Program-made: the position numbers and the translations under genes
Part shown: piece by piece, positions 18,578-27,229 of the stretch
How the letters are laid out: each line of letters begins with the position of its first letter
Numbering within the stretch: the first letter of the stretch is position 1
Notes under the pieces: generated by a model
The model's database searches: none
Told to the model about the DNA's origin: nothing
What the model saw: the letters and a program-made list of their open reading frames with translations, nothing else
DNA from: Rubrivivax sp.
Lineage (GTDB): Bacteria; Pseudomonadota; Gammaproteobacteria; Burkholderiales; Burkholderiaceae_C
Assembly (NCBI GenBank): GCA_026125665.1
Contig: JAHCKS010000048.1
Location: 1 to 36,456, forward strand
Length of the DNA stretch: 36,456 bases
Direction: 5' to 3'

Positions 18578-19978
18578 TCAGCTCCGGCCGAGAATCTGCC
18601 GCGCGCGCTCCAGCGCCTGCACCGAGATCTTCGCCAGCACGCCGTCGAAGTCCTTGCCGCGCGTCGCGTCCAGCCCCATGCGCGACGTGGTGCCGGCACC
18701 CGACGCCGACGGGTCGAGCGCGCTGCCGGGCAGCCCGTCGATGACCATCAGGTCGCGGTGCGGCTGGAAGTGCGTGGCCAGCGCCCACAGCACCTGCTCG
18801 TCGCGCGTCACGTCGACGTCGGCGTCGACGGCGATCACCGTCTTCAGGTACGGGTCCCAGCCGAGCAGGCCGAGCATGACCTGGCGCGCCTCGCCGTCGC
18901 GCATCGGCTTGAGCGCCACGTAGGCGTGGAAGTGCGTGCCCGAGTTCGGGTAGTGCAGCGCCGTGACGCTCGGGAAACGTGCCCTGATCTTCTCCACCAT
19001 CTCCGACTCGCGCGGGATGCGCGCGAGGTTCAGGTGCTCTGCGGCGTTGCCGCCCAGCACGTCGATCAGCATCGGCCGTGCGCGGTGCAGCACCGTCTGC
19101 ACCTGCAGCAGGTTGTTCGTCGAGCGGTTCGACGAGTAGCCGGTGAACTCGCCGAAGGGGCCCTCGTCGGCGCGCGCCGCGGGGTCGATGACGCCCTCGA
19201 GCACGTACTCGGCACCGGCCGGCACGCGGATGCCGTGCTTCGGCGTGCGCACCACCTCGAGCGGCGCGCCGAGCAGGCCGCCGGCGACCTCGCGCTCGTC
19301 GGCGCCGAAGGGCAGCCGCGCCGAGGCGGCCAGCATCACGAGCGGGTGCATGCCGACCACCATCGCCACCGGCAGCGGGCGGCCGCGCTCGGCGGCCAGC
19401 TGCAGCAGCCGCCAGAGATCCCCGCGCGAGTGCAGGCTCGTGGCCAGCGCGTCGGGGGCGTGCAGCATCGAGCGGTGGTAGCTCATGTTGCCCGCGCCGG
19501 TGTCCGGGTGCTCCGCGACGATGACGGCGTTGGTCACGTACGGCGCGCGGTCGCTCTCGAAGTGGCGCAGCATCGGCACGAGCCGCGCGAGGTCGACGTC
19601 GCCCTTGCCGCCGTCGTGCACGACCTCGGTCACCGGGCCCGCGGCCACCTCGCGCGGCGGGCAGGCGCGGCGCGAGCGCGCCTGGTAGGCCTCGTGCAGC
19701 TGCGCCGGCGCGACGCCGAACCAGTGCGCGATGCGCTCGCGCGAGCCGAAGAGGTTCGTCGCCACCGGCACCGGGGCGTCGGTCGCCAGGCCCTCGACGC
19801 GCTCGAACACGAGCAGCGGAGCGCGGCCCTCGCGCTCGAGCGCCGCCGCGACGGCCGTGATCTCCTGGTCGGCCGAGACCGGGCCGGCGACGACGAGCAC
19901 GTCGTCGGGCCGCTCGGCGCGGTAGCGGGCGATGAACGACTGCGCGTCCTGCGGGGCGGGCGCGCCGGCGGCGGCCAT
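18578..19978 (-). CDS. UbiD-family prenyl-FMN-dependent (de)carboxylase
   Basis: 466 residues, ATG 19978, starting two bases after the stop of the upstream amidohydrolase. UbiD-family features are present throughout. NMSYHR gives Arg 169, and DEGPFGEFTGY gives Glu 272 and Glu 277, whose spacing of five matches the Arg-Glu-Glu triad known in Fdc1. HLNLARIPRESEM and THFHAYVAL are also typical. These enzymes need prenylated FMN from UbiX and catalyse reversible decarboxylation of aromatic, heteroaromatic or alpha,beta-unsaturated acids. The presence of ubiX in the convergent operon supports pathway use rather than ubiquinone synthesis, as does the sequence, which is not close to canonical UbiD. 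The substrate is unknown; an aromatic or N-heteroaromatic carboxylate is inferred. Confidence 0.9.
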   Translation of the reverse strand: MAAAGAPAPQDAQSFIARYRAERPDDVLVVAGPVSADQEITAVAAALEREGRAPLLVFERVEGLATDAPVPVATNLFGSRERIAHWFGVAPAQLHEAYQARSRRACPPREVAAGPVTEVVHDGGKGDVDLARLVPMLRHFESDRAPYVTNAVIVAEHPDTGAGNMSYHRSMLHAPDALATSLHSRGDLWRLLQLAAERGRPLPVAMVVGMHPLVMLAASARLPFGADEREVAGGLLGAPLEVVRTPKHGIRVPAGAEYVLEGVIDPAARADEGPFGEFTGYSSNRSTNNLLQVQTVLHRARPMLIDVLGGNAAEHLNLARIPRESEMVEKIRARFPSVTALHYPNSGTHFHAYVALKPMRDGEARQVMLGLLGWDPYLKTVIAVDADVDVTRDEQVLWALATHFQPHRDLMVIDGLPGSALDPSASGAGTTSRMGLDATRGKDFDGVLAKISVQALERARQILGRS

Positions 19979-19980
19979 CG

Positions 19981-20895
19981 TCAATCCACCATCGCGTAGC
20001 TGTCCTTCAGCCGCGCCTGCGCCTGCTCCATCGTGCGCGGCGGCGGGCTCGTGCGGATGCCGCACATGCGCGCGATGTTGTTGCCCATGTAGTCCTCGAG
20101 CCCGTCCTCGTCGAGGCCGATGCCGTGCGGCGGCGGCCGACACAGCATCTCCAGCTCGCGCAGCCACATGCCGGGCTCGTTGGGCGGGCTGTCGGTGCCG
20201 AAGACGATCTTGTGCCGCGGCAGCTGCCGGGCGAACTCGGCGATGCGCGCCTGGAAGCACCAGCCCGATTCGCAGACGACGTTCGGCGTGTCCATCGCCA
20301 TCCAGAATGCCTCGAAGCTGTAGTTGCCGCCCGTCTGGATGCCGAAGTGGCCGATGATGAAGTTCACCATCGGGAACTCGCGGATGATCGGATAGAACAT
20401 CGTCGGGATCGTGAACGGCCCGTCGCCGGTGTGGATGAGCACGACGATGTTGTACTTGGCGCACATCTTCATTGCCGGGCGCAGCCAGTCGAGCGCGCGA
20501 TCGGGCCGGTAGCCGTGCATGTTGGCGTGCAGCTTGATCATCTTGAAGCCGTATTCCCTGTGGTGGTGCTCGATCTCGAGCGCCCCGTTTTCCGGCCCCC
20601 AGCGCGGGTTGTAGGTGAAGTTGCCGATGAAGCGGTCGGGGTACTTCTGCGTCAGCTCGGCGATGTAGGCCATGTAGTCGCGGATGCCCTCGCGCCCGCG
20701 CCGGTTGCCGTCGCGGTAGCCGGTGTTGCCCGGCGGCGGCTGGATGAAGCCCATGTCGATGCGCCGCGGCTTGCCGTTGATGATGTACGGCCCGTCCATC
20801 AGCTTGAGCATGCGCTCGCCGTTGAACGGCGTGCCGGTGTGGCGCCAGGCCTCGTCGACCAGGTTGGTGGGGTGCAGGTGGGTGTCGATGATCAT
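19981..20895 (-). CDS. Amidohydrolase_2 (ACMSD-like TIM barrel), canonical metal site
   Basis: 304 residues beginning MIIDTHLHPTNL. The metal-site set of the ACMSD/resorcylate-decarboxylase family is complete: HxH at 6 and 8, His 123 in KLHANMHG, His 155 in HTGDGP, His 183 in GHFG and Asp 235 in FGTDSPPNEPG. This superfamily includes zinc- or manganese-dependent decarboxylases and hydrolases of aromatic or cyclic acids. It has a paralogue directly upstream (20977-21921) of nearly the same length with about half of the residues conserved, and UbiD directly downstream. It is likely a second decarboxylase or a ring-opening hydrolase in the same pathway. Confidence 0.88.
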   Translation of the reverse strand: MIIDTHLHPTNLVDEAWRHTGTPFNGERMLKLMDGPYIINGKPRRIDMGFIQPPPGNTGYRDGNRRGREGIRDYMAYIAELTQKYPDRFIGNFTYNPRWGPENGALEIEHHHREYGFKMIKLHANMHGYRPDRALDWLRPAMKMCAKYNIVVLIHTGDGPFTIPTMFYPIIREFPMVNFIIGHFGIQTGGNYSFEAFWMAMDTPNVVCESGWCFQARIAEFARQLPRHKIVFGTDSPPNEPGMWLRELEMLCRPPPHGIGLDEDGLEDYMGNNIARMCGIRTSPPPRTMEQAQARLKDSYAMVD

Positions 20896-20976
20896 GGTGC
20901 TTGGGCTCGGTGCGTGCGCGGTCCGTGCGCGGTGCGTCGGCGTCGTGGCGTCGTGGCGGCGGTGCGGCGGTGCGGC
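20896..20976. repeat. Short degenerate tandem repeats between the paralogous amidohydrolase genes
   Basis: Three adjacent pairs of direct repeats fill most of this gap: CGTGCGCGGT(C/G) twice at 20913-20934, CGTCGTGG twice at 20941-20956, and CGGCGGTG twice at 20957-20972. They look like slipped-strand duplications. No function is assigned. Confidence 0.5.
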
Positions 20977-21921
20977 TCAGTACAGCGGGATCACCGGCTG
21001 CGGCGCCAACCCCTGGCCCTTCTCGCCCAGGCGCGCACGCGCCTCCTCGAAGGTCTTGGGCGCCGGCGTCGGCTCCAGCCCGACCATGCGCGCGATGTTG
21101 TTGCCGAGGTAGTCCTCGAGCGTCGCCTCGTCGAGGTTCAGCCCCTGCGGCGGGTTCGTGCACAGCACCTCCAGCAGGCGCAGCCACATGCCCGGCTCGT
21201 TGGGCGGTGTGTCCGTGCCGAAGAGGATCTTGTGCCTGGGCAGCGTCTTGGCGAACTCGACGATGCGCGACTGCAGGCACCAGCCCGATTCGCAGTAGAC
21301 GTTGGGCAGCTCCATCGCCCACTGGTAGGGCTCGAAGCAGTAGACGCCGCCGGTCTGCACGCCGAAGTGCGCCATGATGAAGTCGACCTGCGGGAACTCC
21401 TTGATCATCGGCACCCACTCGGTGGGGATGCTGTAGGGGCCGTCGCCGGTGTGCAGCTTCACCGGCACCTTCAGCTCGGCCGCCTTGGCCAGCGCCGGGC
21501 GCACCCAGTCCAGTGCGCGGTCCGGGCGGTAGGCGTGCATGTTGGCCTGCATCTGCACCATGCGGAAGCCATGCTGCCGCACGTAGCGTTCCATGCCGTC
21601 GACCGCTGCGGCGACGCCGCAGCGCGGGTTGTAGACGTAGCAGCCGATGAGGCGCTCGGGGTGCTTCTTCACCGCCTGCAGCACGTAGGCGTGGTAGCGG
21701 TCGATGCTCTCGGGCCCGGTGAGCTCGCCGTCGGTCCAGGTGTAGATGGTGTTGCCCTGCGGCGGCTGCACGAACGCCTTGTCGATGCGCCGCGGCTTGC
21801 CGTTGACCCAGTAGGGCCCGTCCATCGTCTCGAGCAGGCGCTCGGTCGTGTAGGGCTCCCCCTCGTGCCACCAGGCGAGGTCGACCTGGTCGGTGGGGTA
21901 GCAGCTGATGTCGATGATCAT
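20977..21921 (-). CDS. Amidohydrolase_2 paralogue with degenerate metal site
   Basis: 314 residues, ATG 21921 with GAGGA upstream. It aligns end to end with the canonical protein encoded next to it: shared blocks include MDGPY..NGKPRRID, ANMHxYRPDRALDW, HTGDGP, HFGxQTGG and FGTDTPPNEPGMWLR. The N-terminal HxH is replaced by Ser 6 and Tyr 8 (DISCYPT against DTHLHPT), and the third histidine by Gln 125. His 157, His 185 and Asp 237 remain. A normal binuclear or HxH-anchored metal site therefore cannot form. It may be a non-catalytic partner of the canonical paralogue, or an enzyme with a changed mechanism. It is the first gene of the leftward operon. Confidence 0.87.
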   Translation of the reverse strand: MIIDISCYPTDQVDLAWWHEGEPYTTERLLETMDGPYWVNGKPRRIDKAFVQPPQGNTIYTWTDGELTGPESIDRYHAYVLQAVKKHPERLIGCYVYNPRCGVAAAVDGMERYVRQHGFRMVQMQANMHAYRPDRALDWVRPALAKAAELKVPVKLHTGDGPYSIPTEWVPMIKEFPQVDFIMAHFGVQTGGVYCFEPYQWAMELPNVYCESGWCLQSRIVEFAKTLPRHKILFGTDTPPNEPGMWLRLLEVLCTNPPQGLNLDEATLEDYLGNNIARMVGLEPTPAPKTFEEARARLGEKGQGLAPQPVIPLY

Positions 21922-22000
21922 CGCCTGTCCTCGTCGGGCCGGGAAACGGGCCGGTGCGGCGATGCTGACAGCCCCGGCGGCCCAAGCCAACCGAGCGGCC

Positions 22001-22029
22001 GCAATAAATCCATCGCGCGGGCCGATCAA
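22001..22029 (-). promoter_or_regulatory. Putative sigma-70 promoter for the amidohydrolase/UbiD operon
   Basis: On the minus strand TTGATC (22029-22024) is separated by 17 bases from TATTGC (22006-22001). This is a fair -35/-10 pair in a locally AT-richer stretch, 80 bases upstream of the ATG at 21921. The 218-base region to nadA on the other side should also hold the nadA promoter, for which TACCAT at 22098-22103 is a weak -10 candidate. Confidence 0.4.
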
Positions 22030-22139
22030 GCGGCCTCGTCGCCCCGCTGCCGGCGCGGCATCGCACGGCGCCTGCGGTGGGTCGCGCCGGGCTTCGCTAC
22101 CATGCGACCTCGCGGGACCCCCCGGCACCGGCCAAGAGC

Positions 22140-23252
22140 ATGAGCACCGTCACCTACGACTACACCCGCCAGGACGCCGCCGGCGTGTGCAGCACGCACC
22201 ACGCCTGGGCCCGTGTGCCGCCGCCGCTGGCGCCCACCGAGAAGGCCGCGGCGCGCGAGCGCGCGGCGGCGCTGCTGAAGGCGCACGACGCCGTGCTCGT
22301 GGCGCACTACTACGTCGACGGCGACCTGCAGGACCTGGCGCTCGCCACCGGCGGCTGCGTCGCCGACTCGCTCGAGATGGCGCGCTTCGGCCGCGACCAT
22401 GCCGCGAAGACCCTCGTCGTCGCCGGCGTGCGCTTCATGGGCGAGACGGCGAAGATCCTGAGCCCGGACAAGCGCGTGCTGATGCCCGACCTCGAGGCCA
22501 CCTGCTCGCTCGACCTCGGCTGCCCGCCGGAGGACTTCGCGAAGTTCTGCGACGCACACCCCGACCGGCAGGTCGTCGTCTACGCGAACACCAGCGCCGC
22601 GGTGAAGGCACGCGCCGACTGGATGGTGACGAGCTCGTGCGCGCTGGCCATCGTCAGGCACCTCGAGGAACAGGGGCAGAAGATCCTCTGGGCGCCCGAC
22701 CGCCACCTCGGCCGCTACATCCAGGAGGAGACCGGCGCCGACATGGTGCTGTGGCAGGCCGCCTGCATCGTGCACGACGAGTTCAAGGGCCTGGAGCTCG
22801 AGCTGCTGCGCAAGGAGCACCCGAAGGCGATGATCCTCGTGCACCCGGAGTCGCCGAAGAGCGTGGTGGCGCAGGCCGACGTCGTCGGCTCCACGACGCA
22901 GCTGCTGAAGGCGGTGGTCGAAGGCAGCGCCACCGAATACATCATCGCCACCGACAACGGCCTGATGCACCGCATGCACCAGCTGGCACCGGGCAAGACG
23001 CTGATCGAGGCCCCCACCGCCGGCCGCAGTGCCACCTGCAAGAGCTGCGCGCACTGCCCGTGGATGGCGATGAACGCGCTGCAGGGCGTGGTCGGCTGCC
23101 TCGAGCGCGGCAGCGGCGAGGTGCTCGTGCCCGAGCCGACGCGCAGCCAGGCGCTCGGCTGCATCGAGCGCATGCTCGACTTCGTGAAGCGCAACCCCGG
23201 GGCGCTGGCGCCCGCACGCAGCGGCTTCGTGCGCAACATCGGCGCGGCGTGA
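22140..23252 (+). CDS. nadA: Quinolinate synthase
   Basis: 370 residues from ATG 22140. NadA condenses iminoaspartate with dihydroxyacetone phosphate to quinolinate using an oxygen-sensitive [4Fe-4S] cluster. The three ligands are Cys 122 ([10 protein letters not shown]), Cys 209 ([11 protein letters not shown]) and Cys 306 ([10 protein letters not shown]). Their spacings of 87 and 97 match those known for E. coli Nad[13 protein letters not shown] near the N-terminus and TSSCALAIV are further family motifs. It overlaps nadC by GTGA, and nadB lies 3.7 kb downstream on the opposite strand, so the de novo NAD pathway is nearly all local. Confidence 0.96.
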   Translation: MSTVTYDYTRQDAAGVCSTHHAWARVPPPLAPTEKAAARERAAALLKAHDAVLVAHYYVDGDLQDLALATGGCVADSLEMARFGRDHAAKTLVVAGVRFMGETAKILSPDKRVLMPDLEATCSLDLGCPPEDFAKFCDAHPDRQVVVYANTSAAVKARADWMVTSSCALAIVRHLEEQGQKILWAPDRHLGRYIQEETGADMVLWQAACIVHDEFKGLELELLRKEHPKAMILVHPESPKSVVAQADVVGSTTQLLKAVVEGSATEYIIATDNGLMHRMHQLAPGKTLIEAPTAGRSATCKSCAHCPWMAMNALQGVVGCLERGSGEVLVPEPTRSQALGCIERMLDFVKRNPGALAPARSGFVRNIGAA

Positions 23253-24184
23253 CGGTGTCGCCGAGCCCGCGGTCCTCCGGGCCACCCACCGAACGGGCGG
23301 TCCGTGCCGCCGAGCGCGACGAGACGCTCGAAGAGGCCCGCGCGCGCAACGTGCGCGACGCCCTGGCCGAGGACATCGGCACCTGCGACTGGACCGGCCT
23401 GCTCGTGCCGGACGCGGTGCGCGTGCGGGCCCGCGTCATCGCCCGTGAACGCGCCGTGCTGTGCGGCCGCGCCTGGTTCGACGACGTCGTCCGCGCTCTC
23501 GACGCCACGGCCATGCTCGACTGGCAGGTCGACGAAGGCGCCTGGATGGCGCCCGACGCGGCGGTGGTCTTCGTCGAGGCCGGCGGCCGGGCGCTGCTGG
23601 CCGCGGAGCGGCCCGCGCTCAACTTCATCCAGCTGCTCAGCGCCACGGCGACCGCCACCCGGCGGCACGTGGACGCCGTGGCCGGTGCGTCGCCCCTGCC
23701 CCAGGGCTGCGCCATCCTCGACACGCGCAAGACGATCCCCGGCCTGCGCCTGGCGCAGAAGTACGCGGTGCGCGTGGGCGGCGGCCAGAACCAGCGCCTG
23801 GCGCTGTGGCACGGCATCCTGATCAAGGAGAACCACATCGCGGCGGCCGGCGGCATCGGGCCGGTGCTCGCGGCGGCGCGTGCGCTCGACGCAGGCGTCG
23901 AGATCCAGATCGAGGTGGAGACGCTCGCACAGCTGGACGAAGCGCTTGCCGCCGGCGCCACCAGCGTGCTGCTCGACAACTTCGACCTCGCGCGCATGCG
24001 CGAGGCCGTGGCGCTGGCCCGCGCGCACGGCGGCCGGGCGCTGCTCGAGGTGTCGGGCAGCGTCGAGCTGGCGCAGCTGCGCGACATCGCCGCCACGGGC
24101 GTGCACCGCATCTCCATCGGCCGGCTGACGAAGGACGTGAAGGCGGTGGACTTCTCGATGCGCGTGCTGGGCTCCGTGGCCTAG
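23249..24184 (+). CDS. nadC: Nicotinate-nucleotide (quinolinate) pyrophosphorylase
   Basis: 311 residues from GTG 23249 (overlapping the nadA stop); GTG 23255 is an alternative. NadC converts quinolinate and PRPP to nicotinate mononucleotide and CO2. Family motifs: [10 protein letters not shown] at 40-49, [12 protein letters not shown] at 120-131, [17 protein letters not shown] at 158-174, GGGQNQR at 177-183 and LIKENH at 191-196. The residue before the conserved Arg 183 is Gln where many NadC proteins have His (NHR); this may be a lineage variant. The first 25 residues are variable and may be a longer start than is used in vivo. Confidence 0.95.
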   Translation: MTVSPSPRSSGPPTERAVRAAERDETLEEARARNVRDALAEDIGTCDWTGLLVPDAVRVRARVIARERAVLCGRAWFDDVVRALDATAMLDWQVDEGAWMAPDAAVVFVEAGGRALLAAERPALNFIQLLSATATATRRHVDAVAGASPLPQGCAILDTRKTIPGLRLAQKYAVRVGGGQNQRLALWHGILIKENHIAAAGGIGPVLAAARALDAGVEIQIEVETLAQLDEALAAGATSVLLDNFDLARMREAVALARAHGGRALLEVSGSVELAQLRDIAATGVHRISIGRLTKDVKAVDFSMRVLGSVA

Positions 24185-24189
24185 CCGCG

Positions 24190-24203
24190 CCGGCCCGGGC
24201 CGG
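24190..24203. terminator. Short GC palindrome after nadC
   Basis: CCGGCCCGGGCCGG is self-complementary and lies six bases after the nadC stop. As RNA it could form a five-base stem with a four-base loop. No T-run follows, so terminator function is tentative. Confidence 0.25.
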
Positions 24204-24302
24204 GCTCCGGCAACGTGGCACGCGGCGTGCCCGCGGCACCCTACAGGTGGCGCGCGCGCGGCCGATAAGCGAGCCGGGACGACAACGACCGCGAGGCCCG
24301 CG

Positions 24303-24593
24303 ATGAACGCCGACTTCACCTCCGTGCGCAACCACAACGAGCGCGCCGTCTTCGACGCCGTGCGGCGCGGCGCCGCCCGCTACCCGGGCGTGGCCGACAG
24401 CCCCGAGCTGCTGGCCGACGTCGCCTGCGTGGCGCTGAACCGGCTGCCGCCACGCTACATCCGGCACGAGGTGGACTTCGTCTTCTACCTCAGCGAACGC
24501 GAGCGGGCCGAGAGCGAGCGCCACCTGGCCGAGGCCGTGGACTACGCCTTCGGCTTCGTGCAGGCGCGCACTGCGATGCGCGCCCGCGCCTGA
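24303..24593 (+). CDS. ComFB-family small protein
   Basis: 96 residues. The core LLADVACVALNRLPPRYIRHEVDF is the signature of the ComFB (late competence development) family, usually short cytoplasmic proteins of alpha-helical fold. Only one cysteine is present, so the cysteine-bound zinc described for the Bacillus protein is not expected. Cyanobacterial ComFB-type proteins have been described as cyclic-di-GMP receptors; whether this one binds it cannot be judged here. It lies 118 bases after nadC and 21 bases before the GNAT-like gene, so it may be transcribed with either. Confidence 0.75.
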   Translation: MNADFTSVRNHNERAVFDAVRRGAARYPGVADSPELLADVACVALNRLPPRYIRHEVDFVFYLSERERAESERHLAEAVDYAFGFVQARTAMRARA

Positions 24594-24614
24594 GGGCGCC
24601 GCTGCGGGCAGGCC

Positions 24615-25247
24615 GTGTACCTCGTCCGCCACGACCTGGCGCTCGTGCATGCCCCGGTGCTGACGCCGATCCCCGAGCCCACGCCGGGGCTGCGGCTCGA
24701 GGAGCTCGGTGCCGGCCAGCTGGCTGAACTCGAGCGCACGTACGCGCGGATCGGCCATCGGTACGCGGCCGGGCCGCTCGAACGGCGCTTCGCCAACGGC
24801 TTGCGCTTCGGTCGCCTGTGGGTCGGGGAGCGGCTTGCCGGCTCGCTGTGGGTGGTGCACGACGCGCACCGCTACATCGACGAGCTGTGCTGGCGGCTGC
24901 TCGTGCCGGCGCGGCAGTTCTGGCTGCGCGACGTCTTCATCACGCCGGCGCTGCGCGGGCAGCGCCTGTTCCTGCAGATGCTGCACGCCGTGGCACGCGA
25001 GTGGGTGCCGGGCTTCGAGGGCGCCTGGTCCGACGTGGACTGGGGCAACACGGCGTCGATGCGCGCGCACGCCGCGGCCGGCTTCGCGCTGCGGCATCGC
25101 GTGCGCGCCGTCGACGTCGGCGGCCGCCTGCGCTGGCGCGACCCCGCGATTCCCTGGCCGCTGCCCGCGCGTGACCTCGTGCCGCACAGGCGCTGGCTGT
25201 GGCTCGGTGGCGAGCGCCTGCGCCGGCACGCCGAGTGGGTGGCCTGA
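24615..25247 (+). CDS. GNAT-like acetyltransferase fold protein
   Basis: 210 residues from GTG 24615. The central part fits the GNAT fold: a strand LWVGERLAGSLWVVHD, then LRDVFITPALRGQRLFLQMLHAVAREWVPGF (acetyl-CoA-binding region, with R-G-Q-R-L near the usual Q/R-x-x-G-x-G/A position), then DWGNTASMRAHAAAGFALRHRV, the common N-x-x-S-x-x-x-x-x-x-x-G-F ending. The acceptor is unknown. It is probably cotranscribed with the ComFB-like gene and ends just before a bidirectional terminator shared with nadB. Confidence 0.7.
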   Translation: MYLVRHDLALVHAPVLTPIPEPTPGLRLEELGAGQLAELERTYARIGHRYAAGPLERRFANGLRFGRLWVGERLAGSLWVVHDAHRYIDELCWRLLVPARQFWLRDVFITPALRGQRLFLQMLHAVAREWVPGFEGAWSDVDWGNTASMRAHAAAGFALRHRVRAVDVGGRLRWRDPAIPWPLPARDLVPHRRWLWLGGERLRRHAEWVA

Positions 25248-25256
25248 TGCATGACC

Positions 25257-25298
25257 TGACGCGCGGCCGCGCCGGCCCCTCGGCCCGGCCGCGCGTCA
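25257..25298. terminator. Bidirectional terminator between GNAT-like gene and nadB
   Basis: TGACGCGCGGCCG (25257-25269) pairs without mismatch with CGGCCGCGCGTCA (25286-25298), a 13-base stem with a 16-base GC-rich loop. The right arm includes the nadB stop codon (25298-25296). The position between two convergent genes, nine bases from one stop and overlapping the other, supports termination in both directions. T-runs are absent, as is common in very GC-rich genomes. Confidence 0.6.
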
Positions 25299-26969
25299 AC
25301 GCTCGCGGCTGCGCGCCGGCCGGGTCAGCACCGTCGGGAAGCTCACCGGCAGCGTCTGCGGGAAGTCGCGGCTGTAGTGCAGGCCGCGGCTCTCGTGCCG
25401 GTGCAGCGCGCTCTGCACGATGAGCTCGGCGCACTCGACCAGGTTGCGCAGCTCCAGCAGGTCGCGCGTGACGCGGAAGTTGGCGTAGTAGTCGTCGATC
25501 TCGCCGCGCAGCAGGCCGATGCGGTGCAGCGCGCGCTCCAGGCGCTTGGTCGTGCGCACGATGCCGACGTAGTTCCACATCAGCAGGCGCAGCTCGTCCC
25601 AGTTGTGCGCGATGACGACCTGCTCGTCGGCGTCCTCGACCTGGCTCTCGTCCCAGGGGGGCAGCGCGGGCGGCGTGCCCGGTGCGGCCGCGAGGATGGC
25701 CTCGGCGCAGCTGCGGCCGAGCACGACGCACTCCAGCAGCGAGTTGCTGGCCAGGCGGTTGGCGCCGTGCAGCCCGGTGTAGGTGGTCTCGCCCACCGCA
25801 TAGAGCCCCGGCAGGTCGGTGCGGCCTTCGAGGTCGGTGACGACGCCGCCGCAGGTGTAGTGCGCCGCCGGCACCACCGGGATCGGCTGGCGCGCGATGT
25901 CGATGCCCAGCGACAGGCAACGCCCGTGCACGGTCGGGAAGTGCGACTTGAGGAACGCCTCGCCCTTCTGCTCGACGATGGGCGTGGCGTCGAGCCACAC
26001 GTGGTCGAGGCCGTGCTTCTTCATCTCGAAGTCGATGGCGCGCGCGACGATGTCGCGCGGCGCCAGCTCGGCCCGCTCGTCGTGCGCCGGCATGAAGCGC
26101 TGCCCGCCGGCATCGCCGGGGCCGGTGCTGGGCAACAGCAGCTTCGCGCCCTCGCCGCGCAGCGCCTCGGTAATGAGGAAGCTGCGCTCCTGCGGGTGGT
26201 ACAGGCAGGTGGGGTGGAACTGGATGAACTCCATGTTGCCCACGCGGCAGCCCGAGCGCCAGGCCATCGCGATGCCGTCGCCGGTGGCGGTGTCGGGGTT
26301 GCTCGTGTAGCGGTAGACCTTGCCGACGCCGCCCGTGGCCAGCACCACCGCCCGCGCGGGCAGTGTCTCCACGCGGCGCCGGTCGATGTCCAGCGCGTAG
26401 ACGCCGTAGCAGCGCCGAGCCACCGGCGCCTCTCCCGCGGCGGCGGCCTCCCCACGTTCCAGGTGGCGGCTGGTCACGAGGTCCACGGCCATCCAGCGCT
26501 CGCGCAGCACGATGCCCGGGTGGGCCCGGGCCCGCTCGAGCAGCGCGTCGTGGATGGCCTTCCCGGTCGCATCGGCGGCGTGCGCGATGCGCCGCACGGC
26601 ATGCCCCCCCTCGCGCGTGAGGTGCAGGCCGAGCGGCCCCTGCGGATCGGGCGAGAACGGCACGCCCGCCTCGACCAGCCAGCGCACCGCATCGGCGCTG
26701 CGCTCGGCGATGTAGCGGGCCGTGTGTTCGTCCACCAGCCCGGCGCCGGCGTCCAGCGTGTCGTGCACGTGCGAATCGACACTGTCGTCGCTGCCGAGCA
26801 CGCCGACGATGCCGCCCTGGGCCCAGGCCGTGGCGCCTTCGTCGAGCCGGCGCTTGGCCAGCACCACCACCGGGACCCGATCGGCCAGATGCAGCGCGGT
26901 GGCCAGGCCGGCCAGGCCGGCACCGACCACCACCACCGGCGCGCCGCCGGCCGAAGGCTTCGTGTTCAC
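25296..26969 (-). CDS. nadB: L-aspartate oxidase
   Basis: 557 residues from GTG 26969. NadB oxidises L-aspartate to iminoaspartate, the substrate of NadA. The FAD dinucleotide fold is VVVVGAGLAGLATAL at 12-26. WAQGGI, NMEFIQFHPT, LITEALRGEGA, HYTCGGV and GLHGANRLASNSLLE follow in the order seen in the fumarate reductase/succinate dehydrogenase flavoprotein family, and the C-terminal helical domain with LELRNLVECAELIVQSAL is present. The arrangement, convergent with nadA-nadC across two unrelated small genes, is a split NAD cluster. TAGAAT at 27106-27101 on the minus strand is a possible -10 box. Confidence 0.96.
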   Translation of the reverse strand: MNTKPSAGGAPVVVVGAGLAGLATALHLADRVPVVVLAKRRLDEGATAWAQGGIVGVLGSDDSVDSHVHDTLDAGAGLVDEHTARYIAERSADAVRWLVEAGVPFSPDPQGPLGLHLTREGGHAVRRIAHAADATGKAIHDALLERARAHPGIVLRERWMAVDLVTSRHLERGEAAAAGEAPVARRCYGVYALDIDRRRVETLPARAVVLATGGVGKVYRYTSNPDTATGDGIAMAWRSGCRVGNMEFIQFHPTCLYHPQERSFLITEALRGEGAKLLLPSTGPGDAGGQRFMPAHDERAELAPRDIVARAIDFEMKKHGLDHVWLDATPIVEQKGEAFLKSHFPTVHGRCLSLGIDIARQPIPVVPAAHYTCGGVVTDLEGRTDLPGLYAVGETTYTGLHGANRLASNSLLECVVLGRSCAEAILAAAPGTPPALPPWDESQVEDADEQVVIAHNWDELRLLMWNYVGIVRTTKRLERALHRIGLLRGEIDDYYANFRVTRDLLELRNLVECAELIVQSALHRHESRGLHYSRDFPQTLPVSFPTVLTRPARSRER

Positions 26970-27152
26970 CGCGCGCCTTGCCTCGCGGTGCCGACGAAGA
27001 TCGCGCAGGGAAGATCAGGCACCAGGAGCATGGTGGGTGGCCGTTGCGGCCCGGCCATGGCATCGACCGAACGCCGGCGTCGGAAAGCGACAACCTGCCG
27101 ATTCTAGGGAGAGCGGCGCCGGGCCATCTTCGCCGCGCCCCTCGGTCCCGCC

Positions 27153-27158
27153 TATGAT
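27153..27158 (+). promoter_or_regulatory. Putative -10 element for the LC7-domain gene
   Basis: TATGAT, 72 bases upstream of the start at 27230, with TTCGCC at 27129-27134 as a weak -35 at 18 bases. On the other strand TAGAAT (27106-27101) is a -10 candidate for nadB in the same 260-base divergent region. AGGAG at 27217-27221 is the ribosome-binding site for 27230. Confidence 0.3.
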
Positions 27159-27229
27159 GCCCGCTGCGAGCCCACCACCCCTGCGGGCCCCGCTCGCCCG
27201 ACGAGCGTATCGGGCCAGGAGACCCCAGG

